IMG/VR virus record: IMGVR_UViG_3300032883_000188
Location: 17,807 to 81,806 of that record
Direction: 5' to 3' (one strand)
Length of the DNA stretch: 64,000 nucleotides
Source: a virus
Positions 41,670-50,135 of this stretch are shown here, in pieces. Made by a program: the position numbers and the translations under genes. Each line of letters starts with the position of its first letter. Positions within the stretch are counted from its first letter, which is position 1. The notes under the pieces were generated by a model that was not told the origin of the DNA, searched no databases, and was given only the letters and a program-made list of their open reading frames with translations.

Positions 41670-41728
41670 AAGGCACTATTAACATTTTCATCCATTGAAA
41701 GGTTTGTTTGGGTTGCTGTGAGTGCCTT
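41670..41728 (-). ncRNA. array element E
   Basis: A 59-nt unit. Closing stem AAGGCACT/AGTGCCTT (8 bp), motif ACAGCAACCCAAA, central hairpin TTTC/GAAA with loop AATGGAT. A separate short hairpin GCTGA/TCAGC (41736-41751) lies between this unit and element F. Confidence 0.7.
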
Positions 41729-41776
41729 CTTACTTGCTGACCATTATCAGCCTTTCTTTCACTCTTTTCTATTTTC

Positions 41777-41844
41777 ACGGCTCATTTTGAAGTGACATTC
41801 AATTTTTTGGGGTCATTTTGTATTTGGGTTGCTGTATAAGCCGT
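41777..41844 (-). ncRNA. array element F
   Basis: A 68-nt unit. Closing stem ACGGCT/AGCCGT, motif ATACAGCAACCCAAA, inner hairpin TTGAA/TTCAA with loop TGTCAC. It begins about where transcription should start from the promoter at 41858-41886. Confidence 0.65.
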
Positions 41845-41857
41845 AATTTATATATTC

Positions 41858-41886
41858 ATTATACCATATTTTTCATATTTTGTCAA
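41858..41886 (-). promoter_or_regulatory. sigma-70-type promoter inside the RNA array
   Basis: TTGACA, 17-base spacer ending TATGG, TATAAT: perfect consensus hexamers. The start site should fall near 41850, at the 5' edge of element F, driving elements F to A and the DUF2828 gene. Confidence 0.85.
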
Positions 41887-41968
41887 GACTCGGTTTTTAG
41901 CCTTTTTTCTCCGTCATGCTTGGGACGCAATATCCATAACTGTAAGTATGAATGCTGTACAAAGTCTT
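41885..41968 (-). ncRNA. possible degenerate array element
   Basis: An 84-nt stretch that can be closed by AAGACT/AGTCTT and contains TACAGCATTC, a partial motif. It overlaps the promoter -35 box by two bases and the stem is short, so it is a weak candidate. Confidence 0.35.
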
Positions 41969-42054
41969 TAGAATATGAATTCGTGCCGGGACGCATATAT
42001 TGCGCTTTATCCCGGTGACATCCCATGGATTAGACCCCTACTTTTTTTATATCC

Positions 42055-42141
42055 AAGGCTCGTTTTTTTCGGGGCTAACCCTCGGGATGGCTGTGCCATC
42101 AGACGGTTTTTCAACCAAGTTTGGGTTGCTGTATGAGCCTT
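42055..42141 (-). ncRNA. array element G, adjacent to tRNA-Gln
   Basis: An 87-nt unit. Closing stem AAGGCTC/GAGCCTT, motif ATACAGCAACCCAAA, then three hairpins: GGTT/AACC, GATGGC/GCCATC and CGAGGG/CCCCG. It starts 4 bases after the tRNA-Gln 3' end, so the two are probably on one transcript and separated by tRNA processing. Confidence 0.65.
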
Positions 42142-42145
42142 ATAG

Positions 42146-42217
42146 CTGGCGGGAAAGGATTCGAACCTCTAACCTTGACGTTCAGAGCGTCCTGCGCTAC
42201 CGTTGCGCTACTCGCCA
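42146..42217 (-). tRNA. tRNA-Gln (CUG)
   Basis: Acceptor TGGCGAG/CCCGCCA (one A-C mismatch), U1-A72 and discriminator G as in glutamine tRNAs, anticodon loop CTCTGAA giving CUG, T arm GAGGTTCGAATCC. No CCA is encoded. Confidence 0.85.
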
Positions 42218-42221
42218 ATGT

Positions 42222-42800
42222 TTAAGCACATTTTAATGTGCCATATGCCTTTTGCCTATATGCTATAATATTATCATCCCTTATAACATAAGAAAAATCG
42301 CTTTTTGAAAGTCTTTGCATTTCCCTATTTATTTCAGAAGGATTGCAATTGCGCCATTCAAAAGTAATACTATCTATTGCGTCTACATCGAACTGCTTCA
42401 ATATCTCGCAATCATGACCTTCGGCATCTATTTTCAAATAATCAATCTTTTCAACTTTATGTTTTTCAAGAAGGTCTGCAACTGTTATCATTGGTAGTAC
42501 TATTTCACTCAAAATGTTTCTTGCATTATCAGTATGGTATTTATGTAAAGAGCCTACACCTCTCATCCAATCTCCCAAATTCATCCTCTTTATGGTTTCT
42601 TGGGTGACATAGTAAAAAGGAAAATTTCCTCTTTCAGTTCCGATAATTGAATTTTCGTAGGATACACCTTCTACACGCTCAATCAGATTAAAATACTCGG
42701 GCACTGGTTCTACAACCAAGCCATTCCAGCCCTCATCACGAGCCAGATAAACAAGATTTGAAAAGTAGTTTGCACCAATTTCTACAAAGAATTTTTTCAT
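42222..42800 (-). CDS. FkbM-family SAM-dependent methyltransferase
   Basis: A 192-residue methyltransferase with the FkbM features: glycine-rich SAM motif FFVEIGAN at the start, the acidic VEPVPEYFNLI at the end of strand 2, and the family hallmark DYLKIDAEGHDCEIL near residue 120. FkbM enzymes O-methylate sugars or small molecules, here possibly glycans made by the glycosyltransferases encoded at 44-54 kb. The gene sits between tRNA genes, with tRNA-Gln starting 4 bases after its stop. The start is weakly supported (AAGAGGAGTCA). Confidence 0.85.
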   Translation of the reverse strand: MKKFFVEIGANYFSNLVYLARDEGWNGLVVEPVPEYFNLIERVEGVSYENSIIGTERGNFPFYYVTQETIKRMNLGDWMRGVGSLHKYHTDNARNILSEIVLPMITVADLLEKHKVEKIDYLKIDAEGHDCEILKQFDVDAIDSITFEWRNCNPSEINREMQRLSKSDFSYVIRDDNIIAYRQKAYGTLKCA

Positions 42801-42819
42801 TGACTCCTCTTAAATAAGG

Positions 42820-42890
42820 CAGGTAGTGAGAGATTCGAACTCCCGTCAGAAGTTTTGGAGACAACTATCCTTCCACTAGACGAACCACCT
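42820..42890 (-). tRNA. tRNA-Trp (CCA)
   Basis: Acceptor AGGTGGT/ACTACCT with discriminator G, anticodon loop CTCCAAA, T arm GGGAGTTCGAATCTCTC. The anticodon stem has two U-U mismatches. Anticodon, discriminator and GGGAG T arm match bacterial tRNA-Trp. Confidence 0.8.
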
Positions 42891-42951
42891 GTGCATCAGA
42901 CGCCATTACTGGCGTCTAAAGAACTTTTTGTACACATGGTACATAAGGCTG

Positions 42952-43024
42952 TGGAGCAGGTGGGTTTCGAACCCGCGACCTCTTCAATGCCATTGAAGCG
43001 CTCTCCCAATTGAGCTACAACCCC
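42952..43024 (-). tRNA. tRNA-Ala (GGC)
   Basis: Acceptor GGGGTTG/CTGCTCC with the alanine identity pair G3-U70 and A73. Anticodon stem CTTCA/TGAAG, loop ATGGCAT. D arm TAGCTCAATTGGGAGAGC and T arm GGGTTCGAAACCC are canonical. Confidence 0.9.
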
Positions 43025-43028
43025 ATAG

Positions 43029-43101
43029 TGGACTAGACGAGACTCGAACTCGTAATCTTCTCGTTGCGGACGAGACGCGTTCCCGCTTGCGCTACAAGCC
43101 C
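43029..43101 (-). tRNA. tRNA-Ala (CGC), with C33
   Basis: Acceptor GGGCTTG/CTAGTCC with G3-U70 and A73. Anticodon stem TCTCG/CGAGA perfect, loop TCCGCAA: position 33 is C instead of U. T arm ACGAG-TTCGAGT-CTCGT perfect. Four bases separate it from the previous tRNA. Confidence 0.8.
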
Positions 43102-43119
43102 ATACTAATTGTGTTACAG

Positions 43120-43193
43120 TGGACACGGCGAGACTCGAACTCGCAATTCCTTCTTGCAAAGGAGGCGTTTTCCCGATTGGCTACTACGCGCCC
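43120..43193 (-). tRNA. tRNA-Ala (UGC)
   Basis: Acceptor GGGCGCG/CGTGTCC with G3-U70 and A73. Anticodon loop TTTGCAA with stem CCTCC/GAAGG (one mismatch). T arm GCGAG-TTCGAGT-CTCGC perfect. Third alanine acceptor in the cluster. Confidence 0.82.
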
Positions 43194-43198
43194 ATTTT

Positions 43199-43216
43199 GG
43201 GGGATATTATTCCCCC
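43199..43216 (-). promoter_or_regulatory. leader hairpin upstream of tRNA cluster
   Basis: Stem GGGGGA/TCCCCC with a 6-base loop five bases upstream of tRNA-Ala(UGC). It may guide 5' processing or act as an attenuator; no T-run follows on the minus strand. Confidence 0.5.
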
Positions 43217-43278
43217 TTTTTTAACTTTTAATTGAGGAGCAGGAGAGTCGTATACCTGCCAATTTAAGCATGAATAAT

Positions 43279-43307
43279 ATTATACCACATAAACTTGCAT
43301 TTGTCAA
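43279..43307 (-). promoter_or_regulatory. sigma-70-type promoter P2 of the tRNA cluster
   Basis: TTGACA, 17-base spacer ending TGTGG, TATAAT. The TGTGG element matches the other promoters in the window. It drives the tRNA/FkbM unit. Confidence 0.88.
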
Positions 43308-43340
43308 GGGCTATTATCCATAGGCTTGCGAGTATTTATT

Positions 43341-43377
43341 GACGGACTTTAACCGTCTCAAAACCCATACGGGTTTT
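43341..43377 (-). ncRNA. two-hairpin leader between tandem promoters
   Basis: Between promoters P1 and P2 lie hairpins GACGG/CCGTC (43341-43357, 7-base loop) and AAAACCC/GGGTTTT (43360-43377, 4-base loop). A transcript from P1 would start with them. Possibly a small RNA or attenuator; nothing else is seen in this gap. Confidence 0.4.
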
Positions 43378-43398
43378 CTCATCCTCAATCTATATATC

Positions 43399-43427
43399 AT
43401 TATACCACACTTTTGTTATTTTGTCAA
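43399..43427 (-). promoter_or_regulatory. sigma-70-type promoter P1 of the tRNA cluster
   Basis: TTGACA, 17-base spacer ending TGTGG, TATAAT. Together with P2 it gives two tandem strong promoters for the tRNAs. Confidence 0.88.
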
Positions 43428-43445
43428 GGGTATAAAATCTTTATT

Positions 43446-43976
43446 TTAATAGTGATTGGTCAATAACAATCTACCAATTACGGTCTGTTCCCCACTGGCT
43501 TGATATGTTACATAAACGTGCCATAGCCTTACCGTATAATCCGTATGGCTTCCTGACCATGGATTTACTGGCATAGCGGCATATGAATTGGTATCGTCTT
43601 TAAATGAATTTTGACCAGTTGTAGTGCCATAGTAAGCCAACGTTGTGGAGGTTGTGCTGGCTTCTGCGCCGAACCAGTACGTAGTATTGTTTGCCAAAGC
43701 ATATGGGGTATTGAAGGTTACCGTAAACCAATTAAGTGATATTACTCCAAATGTAGCTTGTCCATTAGCCAAAAGATTGTTTGGAAGATTGCTGGAATCA
43801 GAATATAAAGCAACTTTCATATCTCCGGTAGTAGTTGCATTTAGATACCAACTCATGCTTACAGCATTTTGTCCACTCACAGTACCGTCTGTTGTAAATT
43901 GGGCATATTTTGCCGTACCGCCTGTATCAATATAGGAACTTGCACCACCTGTGTCCTGATTACCAAACCAGCCCAT
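43446..43976 (-). CDS. beta-sandwich virion or secreted surface protein
   Basis: A 176-residue protein with the pattern TAKYAQFTTDGTVSGQNAVSMSWYLNA followed by MKVALYSDSSNLPNNLLANG and NNTTYWFGAEASTTSTTLAYYG. This succession is shared by many phage and bacterial surface beta-sandwich domains that measure as carbohydrate-binding folds. It lies downstream of the glycosyltransferase-methyltransferase gene (9 bases) and ends just before the P1 promoter. The likely role is in a fibre or host-surface interaction. Confidence 0.55.
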   Translation of the reverse strand: MGWFGNQDTGGASSYIDTGGTAKYAQFTTDGTVSGQNAVSMSWYLNATTTGDMKVALYSDSSNLPNNLLANGQATFGVISLNWFTVTFNTPYALANNTTYWFGAEASTTSTTLAYYGTTTGQNSFKDDTNSYAAMPVNPWSGSHTDYTVRLWHVYVTYQASGEQTVIGRLLLTNHY

Positions 43977-43985
43977 ATTCCCTCC

Positions 43986-45092
43986 TTATATCTTTTTGAA
44001 CCATATAGTTCCAAAAACACCATCCGGTTTTCCAAATTTGTCTGTCACCGCTCTTACAACCTCGGGGAAATTATTTGGGTCATAATCATGCCCACATATT
44101 AATTTTTTTGCTTTAGGATACCAGTTATTGATGTCTGATAATGTTTCTAGATATGTATGCCCCGCATCAATAAAAACCATGTCCACTGATTTAGTAGTAA
44201 ATCTCTGTGATGCTTCATTGGTAGTCATTTTTAAAACATTTATATTTTTAAATTCTTTTGTATTTTTCAAGAACTCGGAATAAATATCCTCGCTTTCGGA
44301 AAGTTCTTTTGTTCTATCTCCAATACTTCCAAGCCAGTGGTCTACACACCACACCGTTCCTTTGCAACCGCTGGCTAAAGCGTGTGTACTTCTACCTTTC
44401 CAAGAACCTAGTTCTACTATACTGTCCATTTGTTTTGCTTGATTATATAAAAACTCCATTTCACTTGGAAACATCCAGCCTTCGATTTCCGGTACAACAT
44501 ACTCTGAAACAGCGTAATTATCCACTCCTAATTTTATTTTACCAACATGATGTACGTTCTGGCTTAAATCATGGTCAATCCATATTTTATAACCATATTT
44601 TCTGGCTAACTCACAAAAATAAATGTCTTCTCCCAAATAATAAGTACCCATCCAAGGCATGTTGAAACGAGGAAGGGGCAGTTTTTTAAGCACATCCGTC
44701 TTTATTAAAACAAGCCCCATCCCAATCGAATCAACTTCTTGTATACCTGTTTTACCTACTGAACTCACTCCTTGATGGTTTATCATGGCTGTCCATTTCT
44801 CTTGCTCAACTCTTTGTATATAATTTGCACCAATAATATCTTTATCGCGAGAACGTAACCTTTCAATCGAATCTTTTGGAAACATCATATCGGAATCAAT
44901 AAAAGATAAATGGGTTGCACCTATTTTGGAAACCGCATCCGCCGCGCCTTCTCTTAGTGTTTGTATATAAGAGCCAACAACGGCGGCGAAAGAATATTCT
45001 GGATTTGTACGAAGCAATTCGACCAAATCACAATGAGTATTTACGTCTATCACATCTCTGGTGAGCGTGCATACGTATATCATTTTTATCAC
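43986..45092 (-). CDS. glycosyltransferase–methyltransferase fusion
   Basis: A 368-residue two-domain protein. Residues ~1-210 form a GT-A-like glycosyltransferase with the metal-binding DSDMMFP (~65-71) and an ELARKYGYKIWID segment. Residues ~215-368 form a class I SAM methyltransferase (SIVELGSWKGRSTHALASG, then SVDMVFIDAGHTY). The start may be GTG at 45092 or ATG three codons in; the ribosome binding site AGGAGATT lies between ideal distances for both. It follows the collagen-like fibre gene, so the fibre or capsid sugars are plausible targets; that is inference. Confidence 0.78.
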   Translation of the reverse strand: MIKMIYVCTLTRDVIDVNTHCDLVELLRTNPEYSFAAVVGSYIQTLREGAADAVSKIGATHLSFIDSDMMFPKDSIERLRSRDKDIIGANYIQRVEQEKWTAMINHQGVSSVGKTGIQEVDSIGMGLVLIKTDVLKKLPLPRFNMPWMGTYYLGEDIYFCELARKYGYKIWIDHDLSQNVHHVGKIKLGVDNYAVSEYVVPEIEGWMFPSEMEFLYNQAKQMDSIVELGSWKGRSTHALASGCKGTVWCVDHWLGSIGDRTKELSESEDIYSEFLKNTKEFKNINVLKMTTNEASQRFTTKSVDMVFIDAGHTYLETLSDINNWYPKAKKLICGHDYDPNNFPEVVRAVTDKFGKPDGVFGTIWFKKI

Positions 45093-45109
45093 AATCTCCT
45101 GATAATTTT

Positions 45110-48100
45110 TTAACCAAAGTTACCACCAAAAGCGGCTGTATCTGCACCGAGTTCTGATATACGGAAAAAACTATCAGCCTGTACAAGAACTGTTGTACCC
45201 GGTGCGGCACTAAATTGAAATTGTGGAATAATTGTTCCACCTGTGTTTATTCTCATAATTCCAGAAGCCCTAAGCCACCATGCTGTAGTACCCGTTGCAA
45301 CTATAACTGTTGCGGCGGCTGTTTGTACATGGGTACTGCTTTGGGCTGTACCCGTGGTATCCTCGGCAACAAATTGCCCTAAGCCCATATATCTTATTCT
45401 TGTATAGGTTGCCGTACCACCAAAAGCCAAAGCCTTTGTGCATGTGGTTGTACCATTGGTTACAGAAATAAATAAATCAAACCAATAGGTTTTATTTGCG
45501 GAGGCTGTAAATGCATCATGCGCGGCAGGAAAACACGGTTGTACTGCACCCGAACCACCCGTGTTGTAGCCTGTATAGTCGCCTGTATTAGAACACCAAT
45601 AAACAGTTGCGCCTGTAGCGCCTACGACACCTGTTGCTCCTGTTATACCTTGTATACCTGCGCCCGTTTGACCTTGGATACCAGTTTGACCCTGTATACC
45701 CGTTTGTCCTGTAGCACCTTGAGTACCACCACCTGTTGTACCTTGTATACCTGTAACACCTGTTAAGCCCTGTAAACCTGTACCTCCCTGAGAAACCCAT
45801 ATATCCCATTTTGTAGGAGATGAAGAAGGAGGGTTGCCTTGGTTAGCACCTGTTTTGGAAATATAGGCAGAGCCAGTATAAGATACAGCATCGGCAGTAG
45901 TATAAGTAGTACCTGTAACCCAAGCGCCATACCAAGAACCTTGTACGCTTTGTCCTGTAACACCTGTTAAACCTTGCAAACCTGTAACACCAGTTATACC
46001 CTGCGTACCCCCACCAGTTTGTCCTTGGATACCTGTTTGCCCCTGTATACCCGTTACACCTGTTAAACCTTGCGTACCTGCGCCTGTCTGACCTTGTATA
46101 CCAGTTTGACCTTGTATGCCTGTAACACCTGTTAAGCCCTGTGTACCTGCACCAGTTTGTCCCTGAATACCTGTTTGCCCTTGTATACCCGTAACACCTG
46201 TTAAACCTTGTATACCTGCGCCTGTCTGTCCTTGGATACCAGTTACACCTGTTACTCCTTGTATACCTGCGCCTGTTTGCCCTTGGATACCTGTCTGTCC
46301 TTGTATACCAGTTACACCTGTTACTCCTTGTATACCTGCGCCTGTTTGTCCTTGTATACCCGTTTGTCCAGTAGCGCCCGGTACATTAGAGATACCTGTA
46401 ATACCTTGTAAACCTGTTTGTCCCTGTATACCTGTTTGTCCCTGTATACCTGTTTGCCCTTGTATACCCGTTTGCCCTGTAGCGCCCGGTACATTAGAAA
46501 CTCCGGTTTGTCCTTGTAAACCCGTGACACCAGTTAAACCTTGTACACCTGTTTGCCCCTGTATACCTGTTTGACCAGTAGCGCCCGGTACGTTCGAAAC
46601 TCCGGTTTGCCCTTGAAGTCCTGTTACGCCTGTTAATCCCTGTGCGCCTGTCTGTCCTTGAATACCTGTTTGTCCGGTAGCACCCGGTACATTAGAAACA
46701 CCCGTAGCTCCTGTTGTACCTTGTATACCCGCGCCTGTTGTACCTTGTATACCTGTAGCACCTTGTATACCCGTTCGTCCAGTTACACCCGTGATGCCCT
46801 GTGTACCAACACCTGTAATACCTTGAAGTCCTGTTACACCCTGAATACCAGTTTGTCCGGTTGCACCGGGAACGTTGGAAACACCCGTCTGTCCTTGAAG
46901 CCCGGTTACACCTGTTAAACCTTGAATGCCCGTAACACCCTGTATACCTGTTTGTCCGGTAGCACCCGGCACGTTAGATATACCTGTAATACCCTGCAAA
47001 CCTGTCTGTCCTTGTATACCAGTTTGCCCTTGTATACCCGTTTGCCCTGTAGCACCGGGTACATTAGATACACCCGTAACACCCGTTATACCCTGTATAC
47101 CCGTAACTCCGGTTAAACCCTGTGTGCCTACTCCGGTTTGTCCTTGAATACCAGTGTTTCCCTGTCCAACCCACAAATCCCAATGGGATGCATCGGTAGG
47201 AAGATTGCCTTGGTTTGCATTTGTGTTTGATATATAAGAAGAACTATTGTAAGATACAGAATCGGCAATAGAGTAGCTAACACCTGTAACCCATGCACCA
47301 TACCATGTACCAGCAACGCTGAGACCTGTTACACCTGTTAACCCTTGAATGCCTGTTGTACCCTGCACGCCAGTAGCACCAATTGCGCCCTGCATTGCCA
47401 TAACAAGAAGGTCGGTTCTATTAACAGCAACCGTACCGCTTCCTGAAACCCTGTACATTCTGCCTTTAACCGTGTATGTACCTGCGGCTAAAGGTGTATC
47501 AGTTCTATGTACAATAGTTACGGTAAGCAAACTTGTACTGGTTACATGAACCACTTCAACATCGTGGTCAGTACCATTAAAATTTATTGCTATACCAATA
47601 TCAGAAACACCACCCGAATCCAAATATATCTGGCAGGTCATAAATGTGGCAATATTCGAAGTTGAACCAGTAGTAATATTGGTGGTTGCGTTAGTAATGT
47701 CTTTGATAGTGCCAACATTATCTGTTGTTATGGTTGTTGTTTCAACATAAGAGGATGGCAATTCACCTGCAACTGCCGCCGCTCCCATTATACCTGTTAC
47801 ACCTTGTATTCCTGTTACACCTGTTACACCCTGTACACCCGCTCCGGTTTGTCCTTGTATACCTGTCTGTCCTGTAGCGCCGGGTACATTTGAAATACCT
47901 GTGATACCTTGAAGACCTGTAATACCTTGTAAACCCGTAACACCTTGTATACCTGTCTGTCCTGTAGCGCCGGGTACGTTAGATACGCCTGTCTGTCCTT
48001 GTACACCCGTCTGCCCTTGTATACCAGTTTGTCCCTGTATACCTGTTGCACCCGTAACACCTGTAAAACCTGCTCCGGGTACGCCTGTCTGCCCCTGTAT

Positions 48101-49036
48101 ACCTGTTACACCAGTTACACCCTGTATACCTGCTCCGGTTGTACCCTGAATACCAGTTTGTCCAGTAGCACCGGGTACGTTAGAAACGCCCGTAATGCCT
48201 TGAAGACCAGTAATACCTTGTATACCCGTTTGCCCCTGTATACCTGTTTGTCCAGTAGCACCCTGTACGTTGGAGACGCCTGTTGCACCCTGTATACCTG
48301 TTACACCAGTTAAACCTTGTACACCCGTAGCACCCTGTATACCCGTTCTTCCGGTTACACCAGTAATGCCCTGCAAACCAGTGATACCCTGTATACCAGT
48401 TTGTCCTTGGATACCTGTCTGTCCCGTTGCACCCGGCACATTTGAAACTCCGGTTTGCCCCTGAAGACCTGTAGAGCCTGTTGTACCAAGACCCGTAATA
48501 CCTTGTATACCTGTAGCACCTTGAATGCCCGTAACACCCTGTATACCCGTCTGTCCGGTAGCACCTGCTACGTTAGAAACACCTGTTGCACCCTGTATAC
48601 CCGTTACACCCGTTAAACCTTGTATACCTGTTGCACCTTGAATACCCGTTCTTCCGGTTACGCCTGTTAAACCTTGCAAACCAGTAATACCCTGCAAACC
48701 TGTTTGCCCTTGAACACCAGTTTGTCCAGTAGCACCCGGTACATTAGAAACGCCTGTAATTCCTTGTAAGCCAGTAGTACCCTGCATACCCGTAGTGCCC
48801 TGAACACCTGTAGCGCCATCGCTACCCACATATCCAGCCGAACCAGTAACTCCCTGCATACCCGTAACACCGGGTATGTTGGAGATACCTGTTACCCCCT
48901 GTTGCCCTTTATCCCCTTTAGTACCAATTTGTGAAATTTCTACAACTGTTTCTTCATCTGTTTCGATGATATTGAGGGTTACGTCCTGTTCGTTTTCTGT
49001 TATTTCTATTTTAATTTCATCGGGGTCTTGAGTCAT
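45110..49036 (-). CDS. giant collagen-like fibre protein with two CBM5/12-like modules
   Basis: A 1308-residue protein. An acidic head ([20 protein letters not shown]) leads into long Gly-X-Y collagen-like repeats of the type TGIQGxTGxTGIQG with recurring [14 protein letters not shown] units. A globular insert lies at ~425-560. Two similar 50-residue modules near 575 and 1037 ([32 protein letters not shown] and W-DLWVGQG) resemble carbohydrate-binding CBM5/12 domains. A beta-rich C-terminal cap (~1150-1308) ends the chain. Trimeric collagen-like fibres on phage virions are known. At DNA level the region is a mass of imperfect 9- and 18-base repeats prone to length change. Confidence 0.85.
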   Translation of the reverse strand: MTQDPDEIKIEITENEQDVTLNIIETDEETVVEISQIGTKGDKGQQGVTGISNIPGVTGMQGVTGSAGYVGSDGATGVQGTTGMQGTTGLQGITGVSNVPGATGQTGVQGQTGLQGITGLQGLTGVTGRTGIQGATGIQGLTGVTGIQGATGVSNVAGATGQTGIQGVTGIQGATGIQGITGLGTTGSTGLQGQTGVSNVPGATGQTGIQGQTGIQGITGLQGITGVTGRTGIQGATGVQGLTGVTGIQGATGVSNVQGATGQTGIQGQTGIQGITGLQGITGVSNVPGATGQTGIQGTTGAGIQGVTGVTGIQGQTGVPGAGFTGVTGATGIQGQTGIQGQTGVQGQTGVSNVPGATGQTGIQGVTGLQGITGLQGITGISNVPGATGQTGIQGQTGAGVQGVTGVTGIQGVTGIMGAAAVAGELPSSYVETTTITTDNVGTIKDITNATTNITTGSTSNIATFMTCQIYLDSGGVSDIGIAINFNGTDHDVEVVHVTSTSLLTVTIVHRTDTPLAAGTYTVKGRMYRVSGSGTVAVNRTDLLVMAMQGAIGATGVQGTTGIQGLTGVTGLSVAGTWYGAWVTGVSYSIADSVSYNSSSYISNTNANQGNLPTDASHWDLWVGQGNTGIQGQTGVGTQGLTGVTGIQGITGVTGVSNVPGATGQTGIQGQTGIQGQTGLQGITGISNVPGATGQTGIQGVTGIQGLTGVTGLQGQTGVSNVPGATGQTGIQGVTGLQGITGVGTQGITGVTGRTGIQGATGIQGTTGAGIQGTTGATGVSNVPGATGQTGIQGQTGAQGLTGVTGLQGQTGVSNVPGATGQTGIQGQTGVQGLTGVTGLQGQTGVSNVPGATGQTGIQGQTGIQGQTGIQGQTGLQGITGISNVPGATGQTGIQGQTGAGIQGVTGVTGIQGQTGIQGQTGAGIQGVTGVTGIQGQTGAGIQGLTGVTGIQGQTGIQGQTGAGTQGLTGVTGIQGQTGIQGQTGAGTQGLTGVTGIQGQTGIQGQTGGGTQGITGVTGLQGLTGVTGQSVQGSWYGAWVTGTTYTTADAVSYTGSAYISKTGANQGNPPSSSPTKWDIWVSQGGTGLQGLTGVTGIQGTTGGGTQGATGQTGIQGQTGIQGQTGAGIQGITGATGVVGATGATVYWCSNTGDYTGYNTGGSGAVQPCFPAAHDAFTASANKTYWFDLFISVTNGTTTCTKALAFGGTATYTRIRYMGLGQFVAEDTTGTAQSSTHVQTAAATVIVATGTTAWWLRASGIMRINTGGTIIPQFQFSAAPGTTVLVQADSFFRISELGADTAAFGGNFG

Positions 49037-49054
49037 TTCGTAGCCCTCCTAACT

Positions 49055-49411
49055 CTATGTGTAGGTAATATCTTGTAATATAGTCCAACGTCCTCCAACA
49101 TAGGTTTTTATCACACCGTTAGAAAGAGTGATTTCAATATCATAATAATACGTTGCCGCAGGAATATTGACAACCTGTGCATCAAATTTAAATACACCTG
49201 TAGCCGGATTAACGGCTATGGTAATACCCGCTCCATCCGAAAAACTTTCAGCAACTACCCCGAGCGGGGTGAGTCTTAAGTCCATTTTTATATGTGCGGC
49301 TGTCAAATCCAGCGGAACAGCGTTCACCGTAACAGTAAACTGCACACCATTGAAGGTATCCCCTTTGACATGTTGTGGGAAATCATAACGTGCCGTATTG
49401 GTTTCAGTCAT
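49055..49411 (-). CDS. BppU-N-like fibre attachment protein
   Basis: A 118-residue beta protein; ATG at 49411 is used because GGAGGTGAAG lies before it. Pattern HVKGDTFNGVQFTVTVNAV, LTAAHIKMDLRLTP, NPATGVFKFDAQVVNIPAATYYYDIEI matches the BppU N-terminal fold seen also at 8952-9311. It directly precedes the collagen-like fibre gene, so it probably attaches that fibre to the virion. Function inferred from fold and neighbour. Confidence 0.6.
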   Translation of the reverse strand: MTETNTARYDFPQHVKGDTFNGVQFTVTVNAVPLDLTAAHIKMDLRLTPLGVVAESFSDGAGITIAVNPATGVFKFDAQVVNIPAATYYYDIEITLSNGVIKTYVGGRWTILQDITYT

Positions 49412-49425
49412 CTTCACCTCCAATG

Positions 49426-50070
49426 TTAAAGATTAAGCATATTAGTTGAAACGGTAAGAATATCATTATCCGTTAAATTTACTGTATAAATAGCCACTGC
49501 TTGTATATATCCTATAAATCTATTAGTGCCACTACCACCATATGAGCCAATATAATAATTGGCACTCTCACTAAAAGATGATGGTACACTACCAGTTTGT
49601 AATGGAGAACCGTTATAATATGCTGTTGGAGTACCAGTAATAGCTAGTACGCCCGAAAGATAATCGTGTGTATCTCCAAAACTACTACCATTAATATATC
49701 CCCAAACACGAGTAAAACCCGTACCAATAACACGTAGAGAAACTTTTCCAGTACTTGTCCCTGTCAGATATTCAAAACTGGCTGTTGGACTATAATTACT
49801 ATAACGTATCAAAAAAGATAAATTTTGAGTTATAGTATATGACGTACTATGTAAATCATTAGAACCACTCATTGTCCAACCATTTGTTGCATCCCAAGTA
49901 GGAGCAATATCTGGTATAGCATCCAGAACTCCGGGTGTTACCCGATTCTTGTAACTATCAGCCAAGGATGATGCCCCTTTTGGGGTATATACGATAATCG
50001 GTGATTTTCCACCCGTATTCCACCACTTAAATTTAACATTCAGTTTATTGGTAATATTCAGAGAACCCAT
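49426..50070 (-). CDS. LamG/concanavalin-like domain protein
   Basis: A 214-residue protein with the LamG-type jelly roll pattern: LSFLIRYSNYSPTASFEYLTG, GKVSLRVIGTGFTRVWGYING, SGVLAITGTPTAYYNGSPLQTGS, ANYYIGSYGGSGTNRFIGYIQAVAIY. Such domains bind glycans and are frequent in phage tail or head proteins. A terminator hairpin lies just upstream of its start, so it may rely on read-through. It precedes the BppU-like and collagen-like genes. Confidence 0.7.
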   Translation of the reverse strand: MGSLNITNKLNVKFKWWNTGGKSPIIVYTPKGASSLADSYKNRVTPGVLDAIPDIAPTWDATNGWTMSGSNDLHSTSYTITQNLSFLIRYSNYSPTASFEYLTGTSTGKVSLRVIGTGFTRVWGYINGSSFGDTHDYLSGVLAITGTPTAYYNGSPLQTGSVPSSFSESANYYIGSYGGSGTNRFIGYIQAVAIYTVNLTDNDILTVSTNMLNL

Positions 50071-50095
50071 TTTTCAGAATCCTCCTTTGCTAAAA

Positions 50096-50118
50096 CAAAA
50101 AGCCCCCGAAGGGGCTTT
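50096..50118 (-). terminator. intrinsic terminator after the glycosyltransferase gene
   Basis: Minus-strand hairpin AAGCCCC/GGGGCTT with TTCG tetraloop followed by TTTTTG. It lies between the 921-residue enzyme gene and the LamG gene; read-through or a hidden promoter must serve the latter. Confidence 0.8.
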
Positions 50119-50135
50119 GTTAAATTTAGAATTGC

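Larger units (their letters stand above)
41364..42141 (-). repeat. tandem array of small structured RNA elements
   Basis: This 780-base gene-free stretch holds seven or eight units, listed separately as A to G. Each unit is closed by a 6-9 bp stem whose sequence differs from unit to unit while staying complementary, which is direct covariation evidence. Six units have ACAGCAACCCAAA or a close variant two to four bases inside the 5' strand. Three units (B, D, E) are exactly 59 nt long, with a central 4-bp hairpin and 7-base loop. Spacers are short, and D and E share the spacer CTTGCATAA. The array lies between tRNA-Gln and the DUF2828 gene. I assume minus-strand transcription because every neighbour runs that way. 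Confidence 0.75.

Noticed and set aside
41364-42141. Considered a CRISPR array
   Set aside because: The repeats are not identical direct repeats with unique spacers; units are hairpin-closed with a short shared motif and no cas genes are nearby.
41818-42236. Short reading frames within the RNA array
   Set aside because: No ribosome binding sites, plus-strand direction, and the DNA shows RNA-structure rather than coding constraint.
43230-43270. Possible sixth tRNA near 43233 (GCAGG/CCTGC pairing)
   Set aside because: Only one stem fits; no T arm or acceptor could be drawn.
45110-49036. Repetitive DNA as a mobile or satellite element
   Set aside because: The repetition follows codon triplets of a single open collagen-like frame.
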